Counted from the first letter of the stretch, positions 43,017 through 55,983 are shown. The stretch: 64,000 nucleotides of DNA from DASYRM01 sp036004405 (GCA_036004405.1 DASYRM010000077.1:19868-83867), one strand, 5' to 3'. A program made the numbers and translations. The notes: generated from the sequence alone by a model not told the origin.

Positions 43017-45890
43017 GTGTCCACGCGCGTCGAGGTCGCCTCCTTCGCCCGCCGCCACATCGGCCCGTCGCCCGCCGAACAGCAGACGATGCTGCAGGCC
43101 GTGGGGGCGCCGTCGCTCGAGGCCCTCGCCGGCGAGATCGTGCCCGCCGACATCCGCCTCGACGCACCGCTGACGCTGCCTCAGGCCGAGGGCGAGCACG
43201 CGTACCTGACGCGGCTGCGCGGCATCGCGGCCCGCAACCAGCTGTTCCGCTCCTACATCGGCCTCGGCTATCACGACACCATCACGCCCAGCGTGATCCG
43301 CCGCATGATCCTGGAGAACCCCGGCTGGTACACCCCCTACACGCCGTATCAGTCCGAGATCGCACAGGGCCGTCTGGAAGCGCTGCTGACGTTCCAGACG
43401 ATGGTGATGGACCTCACGGCGATGGAAGTGGCCAACGCGTCGCTGCTCGACGAGGCCACGGCCGCCGCCGAGGCGATGGCGCTGCTGCTGCGCGTGCACA
43501 AGCGCGCGCCGGCCGCCGGCGTCGCGCCCGTCGTCCTCGTGGCCACCACCTGCTTCCCGCAGACGCTCGCGGTGGTGCAGGGGCGCGCCGAGCCGCTCGG
43601 CATCGAGGTGCGCGTCGTGGCGCCGGACGACATGACGTTCGACGCGCCTGTGTTCGGCGCCATCGTGCAGTCGCCGGACATGCACGGGACGCTGCTCGAT
43701 CTCCAGCCACTGATCGCGCGGGCGCACGCGGCGGGCGCCGGCGTTGCCGTGGGCAGCGACCTGCTGGCGCTGACCCTGGTCACCCCGCCCGGAGAAATGG
43801 GCGCCGACGTGGTCTTCGGCAGCTCGCAGCGCTTCGGCGTGCCGCTCGGCTACGGCGGCCCGCACGCCGCGTTCTTCGCCACCCGCCAGGCGTTCGTCCG
43901 GCACCTGCCTGGACGTCTGATCGGCGTCTCGGTGGACGCACACGGTCAGCCGGCGTATCGCATGGCGCTGGCGACGCGCGAGCAGCACATCCGCCGCGAG
44001 AAGGCGACGTCGAACATCTGCACTGCACAGGCGCTGCTCGCATCGATGGCGGCGATGTACGCCGTCTATCACGGGCCCGAGGGGCTCCGCGCGATTGCGC
44101 AGCACGTGCACGAGCACGCACGCGGGCTGGAGCGGCTGCTGTGGATCTCGGGATGCCGTCAGTTGAACGCCAGCTATTTCGACACGATTCGGGTGGAGGT
44201 TCCTGCCGGGTGCGCGGCGCTGCGGCCCCACGCCGAGGCGGCCGGCATCAACTTCCAGTACGTCGGCGATCGCGAAGTGGTCATCGCGCTCGACGAGACG
44301 GTCACAGCGGTCGATCTCGGCGCGATCGCCCGCGTCTTCGAACATGCGGGCGGAAGGCACATCACTGAAGCAGAAGGGCAGAGGGCAGGCCCGTTACCGG
44401 TACGCATCCCGCCGCCACTCGCGCGCACGAGCGGGTTCCTGTCGCACGGCGTTTTCAACACGCACCGCTCGGAAACGCAGATGATGCGCTTCCTGCGGCG
44501 GCTCGAGCGCAAGGATCTGGGGCTCGACACGTCGATGATTCCGCTCGGCTCCTGCACGATGAAACTGAACGCGGCCACCGAGATGCTGCCGCTCACCTGG
44601 GACCGCTTCAGCCGTCTCCATCCCTTTGCGCCGGTGGAGCAGGCCCGGGGCTACCAGCAGGTGATCGACGAACTGTCGGCGGCGCTCTGTGCCGTCACCG
44701 GCTTCGCGGCCGTCTCGCTACAGCCGAACTCGGGGGCGCAGGGCGAGTTCGCCGGGCTCCTGACGATCCGCGCCTACCACCGCAGCCGCGGCGACGAGCG
44801 CCGCACGGTCGTCCTCATTCCAGCTTCGGCCCACGGCACCAACCCGGCCAGCGCGGCGCTGGCGGGCATGCGCGTCGTGGTCGTCGCCAACGCCCCCGAC
44901 GGCAGCGTCGATCTCACGGACCTGTCCCGCAAAGCCGATGAGCACGCCGACGCCCTGGCGTGCCTGATGATCACCTACCCGTCGACACACGGCGTGTTCG
45001 AGGCCGGCATCCGGGAGATCTGCGACATCGTCCACCGCCACGGCGGGCAGGTCTACATGGACGGTGCCAACATGAACGCGCAGGTGGGGCTGACGAGCCC
45101 GGCCCGGATCGGTGCCGACGTCTGCCATCTGAACCTGCACAAGACGTTCGCGATCCCGCACGGTGGCGGCGGGCCCGGGATGGGGCCGATTGCCGTGGCG
45201 TCGCATCTGGTGCCGTTCCTGCCGGGCCATCCGGCGACGCCCGGCGCGGCCACGATGCCGCCGGTCTCCGCGGCGCCGTGGGGCAGCGCCAGCATCCTCC
45301 TGGTGTCGCACGCCTACGTCTGCATGCTGGGCGCGGACGGGATGACGGCGGCTACGCAGGTGGCGCTGCTCAACGCCAACTACATCAAGGCGCGGCTCGA
45401 GCCGCACTATCCGGTGCTCTACGCCGGCGCGCACGGGCGCGTGGCGCATGAGCTGATCTTCGACCTGCGCGGGTTCAAGAGCGCCGGCATCGACGAGATG
45501 GACGTGGCCAAGCGTCTCATCGACTACGGATTCCACGCGCCCACCGTATCGTTCCCCGTGGCCGGCACGCTGATGGTCGAGCCCACCGAGAGCGAGGACC
45601 TCTCCGAGATCGATCGGTTCTGCGACGCCATGATTCAGATCCGCAAGGAGATCGACGACGTCGTGTCGGGCCGTGCCGATCGGACCGACAACGTCCTGAC
45701 CCAGGCGCCGCACACGGCGGCGGCGGTGTCGGCGTCGGCCTGGACGCATCGCTACAGTCGAGAGGAGGCGGCGTACCCGCTGCCGTTCGTCCGCGCGCAC
45801 AAGTTCTGGCCGGTCGTGGGCCGCGTAGACAACCCGTTCGGCGACCGCAACCTGGTGTGCACGTGCCCGCCGGTCGAGGCCTACGCCTGA
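43017..45890 (+). CDS. gcvP: Glycine dehydrogenase (decarboxylating), single-chain P-protein
   Basis: A 957-residue P-protein, the single-chain form in which both halves found as GcvPA and GcvPB in other bacteria are fused. The N-terminal FARRHIGPS, the first-half GYHDT and YTPYTPYQSEIAQGRLEAL, and the PLP lysine HLNLHKTFAIPHGGGGPGMG in the second half are clear. It decarboxylates glycine and loads GcvH. GTG start at 43017. The stop overlaps the next gene by one base. Confidence 0.98.
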   Translation: MSTRVEVASFARRHIGPSPAEQQTMLQAVGAPSLEALAGEIVPADIRLDAPLTLPQAEGEHAYLTRLRGIAARNQLFRSYIGLGYHDTITPSVIRRMILENPGWYTPYTPYQSEIAQGRLEALLTFQTMVMDLTAMEVANASLLDEATAAAEAMALLLRVHKRAPAAGVAPVVLVATTCFPQTLAVVQGRAEPLGIEVRVVAPDDMTFDAPVFGAIVQSPDMHGTLLDLQPLIARAHAAGAGVAVGSDLLALTLVTPPGEMGADVVFGSSQRFGVPLGYGGPHAAFFATRQAFVRHLPGRLIGVSVDAHGQPAYRMALATREQHIRREKATSNICTAQALLASMAAMYAVYHGPEGLRAIAQHVHEHARGLERLLWISGCRQLNASYFDTIRVEVPAGCAALRPHAEAAGINFQYVGDREVVIALDETVTAVDLGAIARVFEHAGGRHITEAEGQRAGPLPVRIPPPLARTSGFLSHGVFNTHRSETQMMRFLRRLERKDLGLDTSMIPLGSCTMKLNAATEMLPLTWDRFSRLHPFAPVEQARGYQQVIDELSAALCAVTGFAAVSLQPNSGAQGEFAGLLTIRAYHRSRGDERRTVVLIPASAHGTNPASAALAGMRVVVVANAPDGSVDLTDLSRKADEHADALACLMITYPSTHGVFEAGIREICDIVHRHGGQVYMDGANMNAQVGLTSPARIGADVCHLNLHKTFAIPHGGGGPGMGPIAVASHLVPFLPGHPATPGAATMPPVSAAPWGSASILLVSHAYVCMLGADGMTAATQVALLNANYIKARLEPHYPVLYAGAHGRVAHELIFDLRGFKSAGIDEMDVAKRLIDYGFHAPTVSFPVAGTLMVEPTESEDLSEIDRFCDAMIQIRKEIDDVVSGRADRTDNVLTQAPHTAAAVSASAWTHRYSREEAAYPLPFVRAHKFWPVVGRVDNPFGDRNLVCTCPPVEAYA

Positions 45891-47467
45891 TGCGAATCCT
45901 CAACGCCACGCAGATGCGCGAGGCCGACCGGCAGACGATCGAGGACGTCGGCCTCGCCTCGCTGGTGCTGATGGAGAACGCCGGGCGGCAGGTGGTGTCG
46001 GCGATCGAAGCGGCCTACGACGACCGGCTCACGGGTCGCGTGGCGGTGCTGTGCGGCAAGGGCAACAACGGCGGCGACGGCTTCGTCATCGCCCGCACCC
46101 TGGCCCAGCGCGGGGTGGACGTCTCCGTGTTCCTGCTCGCGTCGGTCGCCGACGTCAAGGGCGACGCGCGGGTCAACCTCGACATCCTCGGACGGCTCGG
46201 CATCGGCGTGATGGAAGTGGACGACGAGCAGCGCTGGGAGCTGCACGCCTCCGAGGTGCAGCGCTGCTCGCTCATCGTCGACGCGATCGTCGGCACCGGC
46301 CTCGCCTCGCCGCTCGGCGGGCTGCTGGAAACCGTGGCGGCCGACGTCAACGTGATGGGCATCCCGATTGTGGCGGTGGACCTGCCGAGCGGGCTCTCGG
46401 CCGACACGCCGCACCTGATCGGCCAATGCGTTTCCGCCGCCATGACGGTGACGCTCGCGGCGCCCAAGCTGTCGCTGATCCTGCCGCCGGGCGAGGACCA
46501 CGCTGGCGAAGTGGTGATTGCCGACATCGGCATTCCTTACGACGTCATCGACGCCCTCGAGGGGCCGCAGATCGAGCTGCTGACACCGGAGCAGGTGCGG
46601 CTCATCGTGCAGCCGCGCCCGGCCGACTCGCACAAGGGCGACTACGGCCGCGTCACGGTCGTGGCGGGCTCGCGCGGCAAGACCGGCGCCGCGCATCTGA
46701 CCGCGCTGGGCGCGCTCCGCTCGGGCGCCGGCCTGGTGACGGTGGCCACGCCCGACTGCTGCGTCCCCATCGTCGCCTCGCTGGCAGCGGAATACATGAC
46801 CGAGGGACTCGCCGACACCTCCGCCGGCGGCGTCGCCGAGGCCGCGGTGGATACCGTGCTCGCCCTGCGGCAGGACGTGATTGCCTGCGGACCGGGACTC
46901 GGGCGCAGCGAGCCCGCCGCCGCCTTCGTCCGCGCGCTGGTCGAGCGCTCGCCGGTACCGCTCGTCCTCGACGCCGACGCCGTGCTGGCCTTTGCCGGCG
47001 ATCCCGGGCAGCTCGTGGGCCGCGACGAACGGCACATCGTCATCACGCCGCACCCCGGGGAGATGGCGAACCTGGTGGGCAAGACGGTCGAGGAAGTTCA
47101 GGCCGACCGCATCGCCATCGCCAGCGAGTTCGCGGCCACGCACCAGGTGTACGTGGTGCTCAAGGGGCACCGCACGGTGATCGCGGCGCCGTCCGGCGCC
47201 GTGGCGGTCAACCCGACCGGCAATCCCGGCATGGCGACCGGCGGCACCGGCGACGTGCTCACCGGGATGATTGCCGCCTGCCTGGCGCAGCTCCTCGACG
47301 CCGACGCCGCGTGCCGCCTGGCGGTCTTCCTGCACGGCGCCGCCGGCGATCTGGCGGCCGGCCACGAGGGCCGGGTGTCGATGATCGCAGGCGACCTGAT
47401 CAACCACATCGGCCCCGCGCTCGAGCAGCTCGCCGCCGCGCCGGCCGGTAACGGCGCCGACAGCTGA
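45890..47467 (+). CDS. nnr: Bifunctional NAD(P)H-hydrate repair enzyme (epimerase + dehydratase)
   Basis: A 525-residue fusion. The N-terminal YjeF_N domain (LNATQMREADRQTIEDVG, GKGNNGGDGFVIAR) epimerises damaged NAD(P)HX, and the C-terminal carbohydrate-kinase-like domain (VTVVAGSRGKTGAAHL, LTPHPGEMANL-like ITPHPGEMA, and NPTGNPGMATGGTGDVL) dehydrates it with ADP. Start ATG 45890 is taken because it begins the family N-terminus and overlaps the gcvP stop. It is a typical neighbour of tsaE. Confidence 0.96.
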   Translation: MRILNATQMREADRQTIEDVGLASLVLMENAGRQVVSAIEAAYDDRLTGRVAVLCGKGNNGGDGFVIARTLAQRGVDVSVFLLASVADVKGDARVNLDILGRLGIGVMEVDDEQRWELHASEVQRCSLIVDAIVGTGLASPLGGLLETVAADVNVMGIPIVAVDLPSGLSADTPHLIGQCVSAAMTVTLAAPKLSLILPPGEDHAGEVVIADIGIPYDVIDALEGPQIELLTPEQVRLIVQPRPADSHKGDYGRVTVVAGSRGKTGAAHLTALGALRSGAGLVTVATPDCCVPIVASLAAEYMTEGLADTSAGGVAEAAVDTVLALRQDVIACGPGLGRSEPAAAFVRALVERSPVPLVLDADAVLAFAGDPGQLVGRDERHIVITPHPGEMANLVGKTVEEVQADRIAIASEFAATHQVYVVLKGHRTVIAAPSGAVAVNPTGNPGMATGGTGDVLTGMIAACLAQLLDADAACRLAVFLHGAAGDLAAGHEGRVSMIAGDLINHIGPALEQLAAAPAGNGADS

Positions 47468-47472
47468 TCGCG

Positions 47473-47895
47473 GTGCCCGACACCGTCACCCGTTCGCAGG
47501 AGGACACCGAGCGGCTCGCCGAGACGCTTGCCGGCGAGCTGCAGGCCGGCGCCGTGGTGCTGCTGTCAGGGCCGCTTGGAGCCGGAAAGACCGCGTTCGT
47601 GCGGGGGCTGGCGCGCGGCCTCGGCGTCGATCCCGACGAGGTGAGCAGCCCGACGTTCACGCTCGTCCACGAATACCGTGGGGGGCCGCTCCGCCTCTTT
47701 CACGTGGATCTGTATCGGCTGGGCACCGGGGGCGCCGAGGACCTGGGCCTCGACGAGCTGGGCGTGCAGGACGGCGTGCTGGCGATCGAGTGGCCCGATC
47801 GTCTGGGCCATGCATTCCGCGGCGCGATTGAAGTCGAAATCGACGTCGTGGATGAGACGTCGCGCCGGATCGTCGTACGTGGGGGCCGCCTTTAG
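47473..47895 (+). CDS. tsaE: tRNA threonylcarbamoyladenosine ATPase TsaE
   Basis: A 140-residue P-loop ATPase of the t6A tRNA modification complex with TsaB and TsaD. Walker A is LGAGKTAFVRGLARGLG, and the SSPTFTLVHEY and HVDLYRLG segments are the TsaE signature. It starts at GTG 47473, 5 bp after nnr. Its last codons (RGGRL and stop) are encoded by the first arm of the palindrome at 47883-47902, so repeat insertion may have set the C-terminus. Confidence 0.95.
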   Translation: MPDTVTRSQEDTERLAETLAGELQAGAVVLLSGPLGAGKTAFVRGLARGLGVDPDEVSSPTFTLVHEYRGGPLRLFHVDLYRLGTGGAEDLGLDELGVQDGVLAIEWPDRLGHAFRGAIEVEIDVVDETSRRIVVRGGRL

Positions 47896-47949
47896 GCGGC
47901 CCGTGGTCGGGCCGGATCCTGCCGCTCGCGGGCCAGCTAAAGCAGGCCC
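47883..47949. repeat. Two TTTA/TAAA-loop palindromes between tsaE and guaB
   Basis: GGGCCGCC-TTTA-GGCGGCCC (47883-47902) is perfect and contains the tsaE stop. A second, imperfect one, GGGCC-A-GC-TAAA-GC-A-GGCCC (47930-47949), is followed by CTACG. They lie between convergent genes and could act as a bidirectional terminator. Confidence 0.8.
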
Positions 47950-47972
47950 CTACGAGCCGGCCCCCACGACTG

Positions 47973-49496
47973 CTATTCCATGCGATAGTTCGGCGCTTCC
48001 TTCGTGATCGTCACGTCGTGGACGTGGCTCTCGCGCACGCCCGCCGGCGTGATGCGGATCATCTGCGCCTTCTTCTGCAGCTCGGGAATCGTCGGCGCTC
48101 CGCAGTAGCCCATGCCGGCGCGCAGGCCGCCGGCGAGCTGGTAGATGACCGACGCGGCGCTGCCCTTGTGCGCGACGCGCCCCTCGATCCCCTCCGGCAC
48201 CAGCTTGTCGGCGTTGCGGCCGCCCTCGAGATCGAAATCGTCCTGGAAGTAGCGGTCGCGGCTGCCGCGGCGCATGGCGCCGATCGAGCCCATGCCGCGA
48301 TACTCCTTGTAGCTGCGCCCCTGGAAGAGGATCAGCTCGCCCGGGCTCTCGTCGGTGCCGGCGAACAGGTTCCCGAGCACGGTGCTGCTGGCGCCGGCGG
48401 CCAGCGCCTTCACCAGGTCGCCCGAGTAGCGCATGCCGCCGTCGGCGATGATCGGTACGTTGCGCGACGCCGCGGCCTTGGCGCATTCCATGATCGACGA
48501 GATCATCGGCACGCCGATGCCGGCCACGACGCGCGTGGTGCAGATCGACCCGGCGCCGATGCCCACTTTCACGGCGTCGCATCCCGCGTCGATGAGGGCC
48601 AGGGTGGCGGCCGCCGTCGCCACGTTGCCGCCCACGAGCTCGGTGTTCGGGAACTCGCGCCGCAGCTTCGCGACCAGATCGATCACGATCTGGTTGTGGC
48701 CGTGCGCGGTGTCGACGATCAGCGCGTCCACGCCGGCGTTGGCGAGCGCCCGGGCGCGATCGACCGAGTCGCGGGCCACGCCGATCGCGGCGGCGCAGCG
48801 CAGGCGGCCGAGCGAGTCCTTGCACGCGTTTGGATATTTGATCGCCTTCTGGATGTCCTTGACGGTGATGAGCCCCTTCAGCCGGTACTCGTGGTCGACG
48901 ACGAGGAGCTTTTCGACCTTGTGCTGGTGCAGGATCTCGCGCGCTTCGTCGAGCGTGGTGCCGACCGCCACGGTGTAGAGCGGGTCGCGCGTCATCACCT
49001 CGGCAATCGGCCGCTTGACGTTCGATTCGAACCGCAGGTCTCGGTTGGTCAGAATGCCGACCAGCCGCCCTTCCTTGCTGCCGTCCTCGGTGATCGGCAC
49101 CCCCGAAATCCGGTAGGACTTCATCAGGTCGAGCGCTTCGGCAATCGAGTTGGTGGGGGAGAGCGTGATCGGGTTGACGATCATACCGCTCTCGGACCGT
49201 TTCACCCGGTCCACTTCCGCCGCCTGCTCGTCGATCGACAGGTTCTTGTGGATGATGCCGAGGCCGCCGAGCTGCGCCATCGCGATGGCCAGCCCCGACT
49301 CGGTCACCGTGTCCATGGCGGCGCTCACGATCGGCACGTTCAAGCGGATGCCACGCGTGAAGCGCGTGGAGATGTCCACCTGGGTGGGCACCACGGTGGT
49401 GTGCTGGGGAACCAGCAGGACGTCGTCGAAGGTCAAGGCCGTCGCGAAGCCAGCCTCGGACGGGGTCAGGGTCAACGCGCCGGTCTTGAGCTCCAT
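47973..49496 (-). CDS. guaB: IMP dehydrogenase
   Basis: A 507-residue enzyme oxidising IMP to XMP with NAD in guanine nucleotide synthesis. Active-site loop GIGAGSICTTR contains the catalytic Cys. The N-terminal ATALTFDDVLLVPQ and the pair of CBS domains (VMTRDPLYTV, LLVVDHEYRLKGLIT) inserted in the barrel are intact. It is preceded on the same strand by secA, with 13 bp between. The assignment is secure. Confidence 0.97.
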   Translation of the reverse strand: MELKTGALTLTPSEAGFATALTFDDVLLVPQHTTVVPTQVDISTRFTRGIRLNVPIVSAAMDTVTESGLAIAMAQLGGLGIIHKNLSIDEQAAEVDRVKRSESGMIVNPITLSPTNSIAEALDLMKSYRISGVPITEDGSKEGRLVGILTNRDLRFESNVKRPIAEVMTRDPLYTVAVGTTLDEAREILHQHKVEKLLVVDHEYRLKGLITVKDIQKAIKYPNACKDSLGRLRCAAAIGVARDSVDRARALANAGVDALIVDTAHGHNQIVIDLVAKLRREFPNTELVGGNVATAAATLALIDAGCDAVKVGIGAGSICTTRVVAGIGVPMISSIMECAKAAASRNVPIIADGGMRYSGDLVKALAAGASSTVLGNLFAGTDESPGELILFQGRSYKEYRGMGSIGAMRRGSRDRYFQDDFDLEGGRNADKLVPEGIEGRVAHKGSAASVIYQLAGGLRAGMGYCGAPTIPELQKKAQMIRITPAGVRESHVHDVTITKEAPNYRME

Positions 49497-49509
49497 GTGA
49501 TCCTCGATG

Positions 49510-52434
<2,925 letters not shown>

Positions 52435-52520
52435 GCTAGGTGCCGAACTTTAACAATGGAATATCAGCCGATTGTAGCCGTGCGGCTACAGAATCGGCAA
52501 GGAATTGGCGGGAAGGGGAC

Positions 52521-53459
52521 TTACTGGTCGCGCGGCTTCTGGTTGGTCAGCAGCCGCAGCGGGTTCAGGAGGGTGCCGTTGGCCAGCACCTCGTAGTGCA
52601 GGTGGTTGCCGGTGGCGCGGCCGGTGCTGCCGACTTTCCCGATCACGTCGCCGCGCTTTACCTGTTCGTCCTTGCCCACTGAAAACGAGAGCAAGTGGCC
52701 ATAGCGGGTTTCGAGACCGTAGCCGTGGTCGATGACAATCAGGTTGCCGTAGCTGCCGTGGCCGCCCGCGAACGTCACGCGTCCGGCGGCCGTGGCGTAC
52801 ACCGGCTGGCCGCGATCGCCCGCGATATCGAGGCCGGGATGGAAGTCGCCTGACTCGCCGTTGACCGGGTCCGTGCGATAGCCCATCGGCGACGAGAGCC
52901 ACCCGTGCGCCGGCCAGATGGAGGGCGTGGCGGCCGCGAGCGCGTCGCGCCGCTCGACCGACTGCTTCACGAGCGAGAGGCGCGACTCGAGCCCTTCGAG
53001 CAGCGTGCGCACCAGGCCGAAGGTGTCGTCCGGGCTCGTCAACGCCGCCAGCGTGGCGGCATACGACCCGCCCGCCTTGGGGCCCCTGGTCGTGGCGCCG
53101 GTGCCCATCGCCTTGGCCTTCACGAACGCCGGCAGATTGGCCATCGCCTTGGCCAGGCCGGGCTCGAGCGCCGAGCGGGCGCCCAGATCCGAGACGGCCG
53201 ACTGGAGCGATTCGATCTGACCCGACAGGGCAGCGGTCGCCTGCCGGAAATTGGCGTTTTCCAACTCGAGCGCGCGCTGGTTTTCGTAGAGGCTGGCGAC
53301 GTCGCTTTTCGCCTTCCATGCCGCGCCCAGGCCGATCAGCACGGGGAGCGTGACGACCGCACCCAGCACGACCAGCACCGGCCCGAATGAGATTCGGACC
53401 TTGCGCTCCAGACCCTCGGTCTGTTCAGCGACGACAAGCGTGAATCGCCGTTTCGGCAT
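52521..53459 (-). CDS. M23 (LytM-type) membrane-anchored peptidase
   Basis: About 312 residues. A single N-terminal TM helix (VLVVLGAVVTLPVLIGLGAA) anchors it; a coiled-coil follows (SLYENQRALELENANFRQA). The C-terminal LytM domain has DFHPGLDI (zinc His and Asp) and HLHYEV. It should cleave or regulate cleavage of peptidoglycan cross-links in the periplasm. ATG at 53459 is chosen because it gives the short basic N-terminus before the TM helix. Confidence 0.92.
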   Translation of the reverse strand: MPKRRFTLVVAEQTEGLERKVRISFGPVLVVLGAVVTLPVLIGLGAAWKAKSDVASLYENQRALELENANFRQATAALSGQIESLQSAVSDLGARSALEPGLAKAMANLPAFVKAKAMGTGATTRGPKAGGSYAATLAALTSPDDTFGLVRTLLEGLESRLSLVKQSVERRDALAAATPSIWPAHGWLSSPMGYRTDPVNGESGDFHPGLDIAGDRGQPVYATAAGRVTFAGGHGSYGNLIVIDHGYGLETRYGHLLSFSVGKDEQVKRGDVIGKVGSTGRATGNHLHYEVLANGTLLNPLRLLTNQKPRDQ

Positions 53460-53645
53460 CCTGTCAGTACTTGTGTTGGACAGCGTTTGAAACCGGCCCC
53501 GGATGGTAGTCGCCCCGGGCGGGAAACTCAAGTCCAGTTCGAGCCTACCACAGCGTCAGAGGGCGCCCAAGACGGGCCACTCCCAGGCGAACAGCCAACG
53601 AATAAACGGCCCAGGTTAGGATCACCCACCGGCCCACGAACTGCA

Positions 53646-53666
53646 GGACAGCGAGTGATCCTGTCC
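53646..53666 (-). terminator. Hairpin after the Tat-type secreted gene
   Basis: GGACAG (53646-53651) and CTGTCC (53661-53666) form a 6-bp stem 7 bp after the stop of the gene read from the minus strand. No T-run, so a weak terminator at best. Confidence 0.35.
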
Positions 53667-53673
53667 ACACTCC

Positions 53674-54387
53674 TTAGCAGCCGGTGTACCAGAGGCTGAC
53701 CCTCAACCCGAAGTAGGCGCCATCGAAGCCCGTGCCCAGGATCGGCTTCAGAGAGGCCGCCGCCAGAGCCACGAACTCGAGGCCGTACGCCATTCCGTGC
53801 GCGTCGGGACACTGCCGGCGCGTGATCGGTGTAACGGTCGCGCGATCGAGATCCGGCGCGAGCCGCGAGAGTTCCGCCGCCACGGCCAGCAACGCCGGCG
53901 TCACACCCCGAGCGAGCATCGCATCGAGCGCCCGTTCGCGCTCCGGCAGATTGAACGGCTCGCCGGGCAGCGCGAGATCGACCACACCAAACCGGCTCGC
54001 CTCAGCTGCCCGCCGGGCTGCGGAGGCTTGCCAGCGCAGCACCGCGTCGCGACCGTCGCGCGCAATGGCGGCGCGCAGCCGCTTCTGCACATCGGCGTCG
54101 ACGCCGCTCGCGTGATAGTGCGGCGCCAGCAGCCGTAGCGTCGCCGCCGTGCTCCGCGCCGCCTCGGCCGGCCGCGCGCCACGCAGGGCGCGCACACTCT
54201 GCGTCAGCTGCCGAATGAGCTCGTCATGCACCAGATCCTGCCGGCTCGCAGCGGCGAGCGGCGCATCCAGCGATGGAAACGACACCGTCGCGCCAATCGC
54301 AGCGCCGGCGCCGAGCGCCACCGCCGATCCGAGGAACCGGCGCCGCGCGAGCGCTCGATCCTGACCACCGTACTCTTTGACCTGCAT
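53674..54387 (-). CDS. Tat-type secreted protein, paralogue of the 56153-56911 protein
   Basis: A 237-residue protein with a twin-arginine signal: RRRFLGSAVALGAGAAIGA. The mature part is helical and Ala/Arg-rich. Its pattern of EAAR..A.L and the later EFVALAAASLKPIL resembles the protein encoded at 56153-56911 (ETFCALAALTPII). It has only two Cys (one in RRQCPDAH, one at the very C-terminus, WYTGC). It follows comM by 30 bp on the same strand, so is probably co-transcribed. I do not recognise a family. Confidence 0.6.
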   Translation of the reverse strand: MQVKEYGGQDRALARRRFLGSAVALGAGAAIGATVSFPSLDAPLAAASRQDLVHDELIRQLTQSVRALRGARPAEAARSTAATLRLLAPHYHASGVDADVQKRLRAAIARDGRDAVLRWQASAARRAAEASRFGVVDLALPGEPFNLPERERALDAMLARGVTPALLAVAAELSRLAPDLDRATVTPITRRQCPDAHGMAYGLEFVALAAASLKPILGTGFDGAYFGLRVSLWYTGC

Positions 54388-54417
54388 CTGCCATCACTGC
54401 TTTCCACACCCGGCCCG

Positions 54418-55926
54418 CTACTGCGCCAATCGGTATTGCAAGGCTTCCGCGACGTCGTCGGCCCGCACCCGGTCCGACCCGTCAAGATCCGCAATCGTGC
54501 GCGCCACCTTCAGCACTCGCGCGTAGCCGCGGGCGCTGAGCCCGAAGGCCTGCACGGCCTGCGTCAGCAGCTGGTGGCCGTCGGCATCGGGGCGGCAATG
54601 CCGCGCCACCGCGCCGCCCTTGAGGTCCGCATTGGATCGCGGGCCGTCTTGGCCGTAGCGCCGCCACTGGCGGACGCGCGCGTCGACCACGCGTGTGCAG
54701 ACGGTGGCCGACGATTCGGCGACGCTCCCCGCCTCGAGCGCGCTGGCCGGTACCGGCGGAACGTCCACGATCAGATCCATGCGGTCGCGCAGCGGGCCGG
54801 AGACGCGCGCGTGATAGCGCGCGATGTGCGCCGGCGAGCACCGGCACGTGCGCCGCTCGTCGCCGGCGTAGCCGCACGGGCAGGGGTTCATGGCGGCCAC
54901 GAGCATGAACCTCGACGGAAAGACCACCGTCCGCGCGGCCCGCGCGATGGTCACCCGGCCTTCTTCGAGCGGTTGGCGCATCAGGTCCAGGACGTGGCGA
55001 TGGAACTCGGGCAGCTCGTCGAGGAACAGCACGCCCTGGTGGGCGAGAGAGATCTCTCCGGGACGCGGGTGCGGCCCGCCGCCGATGAGCGCCGCGCCGG
55101 AAATCGAATGGTGGGGCGCGCGGAACGGCCGTCGCGTCAGCAGGCCGCCGCCCGCTGGAAGCAGCCCCGTCACCGAGTGAATGGCGGTGCTGTCGAGCGC
55201 CTCGTCGAACGTGAGCGGCGGCAGAATCGTGGGCAGCCGCCGCGCCAGCATGGTTTTGCCGGCGCCCGGTGGCCCGCACATCAGCAGGTTGTGCGCGCCG
55301 GCCGCCGCGATCTCGAGCGCCCGCCGCGGCGCCAGCTGTCCCCGCACGTCGGCGAGGTCGGCGTCGTCGTCAGGCGCTGGCGGGGGTGACGCCCATGTTT
55401 CGAGCCGCGCCGACTCGGGTTGGTTGAGCACCCCGACCGCTTCAGGCAGCGAACGGACGGTGCAGACCTCGAGGCCGGTCACGATGCACGCTTCGGCGGC
55501 GTTCTGCGGCGGCAGCACGATGCGCGACAGCCCCAGACGCCGCGCGGCCGCCGCAATCGGCAGCACGCCGCGAATCGCGTTGATGCCGCCGTCGAGCGAG
55601 AGCTCGCCGAGCACCAGCGTGTCCTCGATGGCGCGGCGCGCCACGTCGCCATTCGTCGCCAGCAGGCCGAGCGCAATCGGCAGGTCGAACGACGAGCCAC
55701 CTTTGCGGACGTCGGCCGGCGCCAGATTGACGGTGATGCGGTGGTCCGGGAAGTGATATCCGGAGTTCTTGATGGCCGATCGCACGCGGTCGCGGCTTTC
55801 GCGGACGGTAGTATCGGGCAGCCCCACCATGTTGAAGATGGGAATCCCGTACGACACGTCCACTTCCACCGAGACGGGGTAGGCTTCCACCCCGAACACC
55901 GCGGCACTTCGCAGGCTGGCGAGCAC
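54418..55926 (-). CDS. comM: ComM/YifB-type Mg-chelatase-like AAA+ ATPase
   Basis: A 502-residue ComM. The N-terminal domain (YGIPIFNMVGLPDTTVRESRD, VNLAPADVRKGG) is followed by the AAA+ core with GPPGAGKTMLARRLP and FLDELPEF, and a C-terminal helical region (RGYARVLKVARTIADL). ComM is a branch-migration helicase that extends recombination of transformed DNA. The conserved LASLRSAAVFGVEAYPV opening favours the GTG at 55926. A GTG at 55947 would add seven residues. A Cys-rich motif CPCGYAGDERRTCRCSP fits the zinc site of the family. Confidence 0.93.
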   Translation of the reverse strand: MLASLRSAAVFGVEAYPVSVEVDVSYGIPIFNMVGLPDTTVRESRDRVRSAIKNSGYHFPDHRITVNLAPADVRKGGSSFDLPIALGLLATNGDVARRAIEDTLVLGELSLDGGINAIRGVLPIAAAARRLGLSRIVLPPQNAAEACIVTGLEVCTVRSLPEAVGVLNQPESARLETWASPPPAPDDDADLADVRGQLAPRRALEIAAAGAHNLLMCGPPGAGKTMLARRLPTILPPLTFDEALDSTAIHSVTGLLPAGGGLLTRRPFRAPHHSISGAALIGGGPHPRPGEISLAHQGVLFLDELPEFHRHVLDLMRQPLEEGRVTIARAARTVVFPSRFMLVAAMNPCPCGYAGDERRTCRCSPAHIARYHARVSGPLRDRMDLIVDVPPVPASALEAGSVAESSATVCTRVVDARVRQWRRYGQDGPRSNADLKGGAVARHCRPDADGHQLLTQAVQAFGLSARGYARVLKVARTIADLDGSDRVRADDVAEALQYRLAQ

Positions 55927-55969
55927 GCCCACTCGGATTGCAAGCACTGTGACGCGGCTCTCGCGGCCC

Positions 55970-55983
55970 CAACCCGTGGGTTG
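55970..55983. promoter_or_regulatory. Perfect palindrome CAACCC-GT-GGGTTG
   Basis: It lies 44 bp before the comM start and about 170 bp before the divergent secreted-protein gene, in a spacer of about 226 bp. Position between divergent genes fits an operator, but no regulator is identified. Confidence 0.35.
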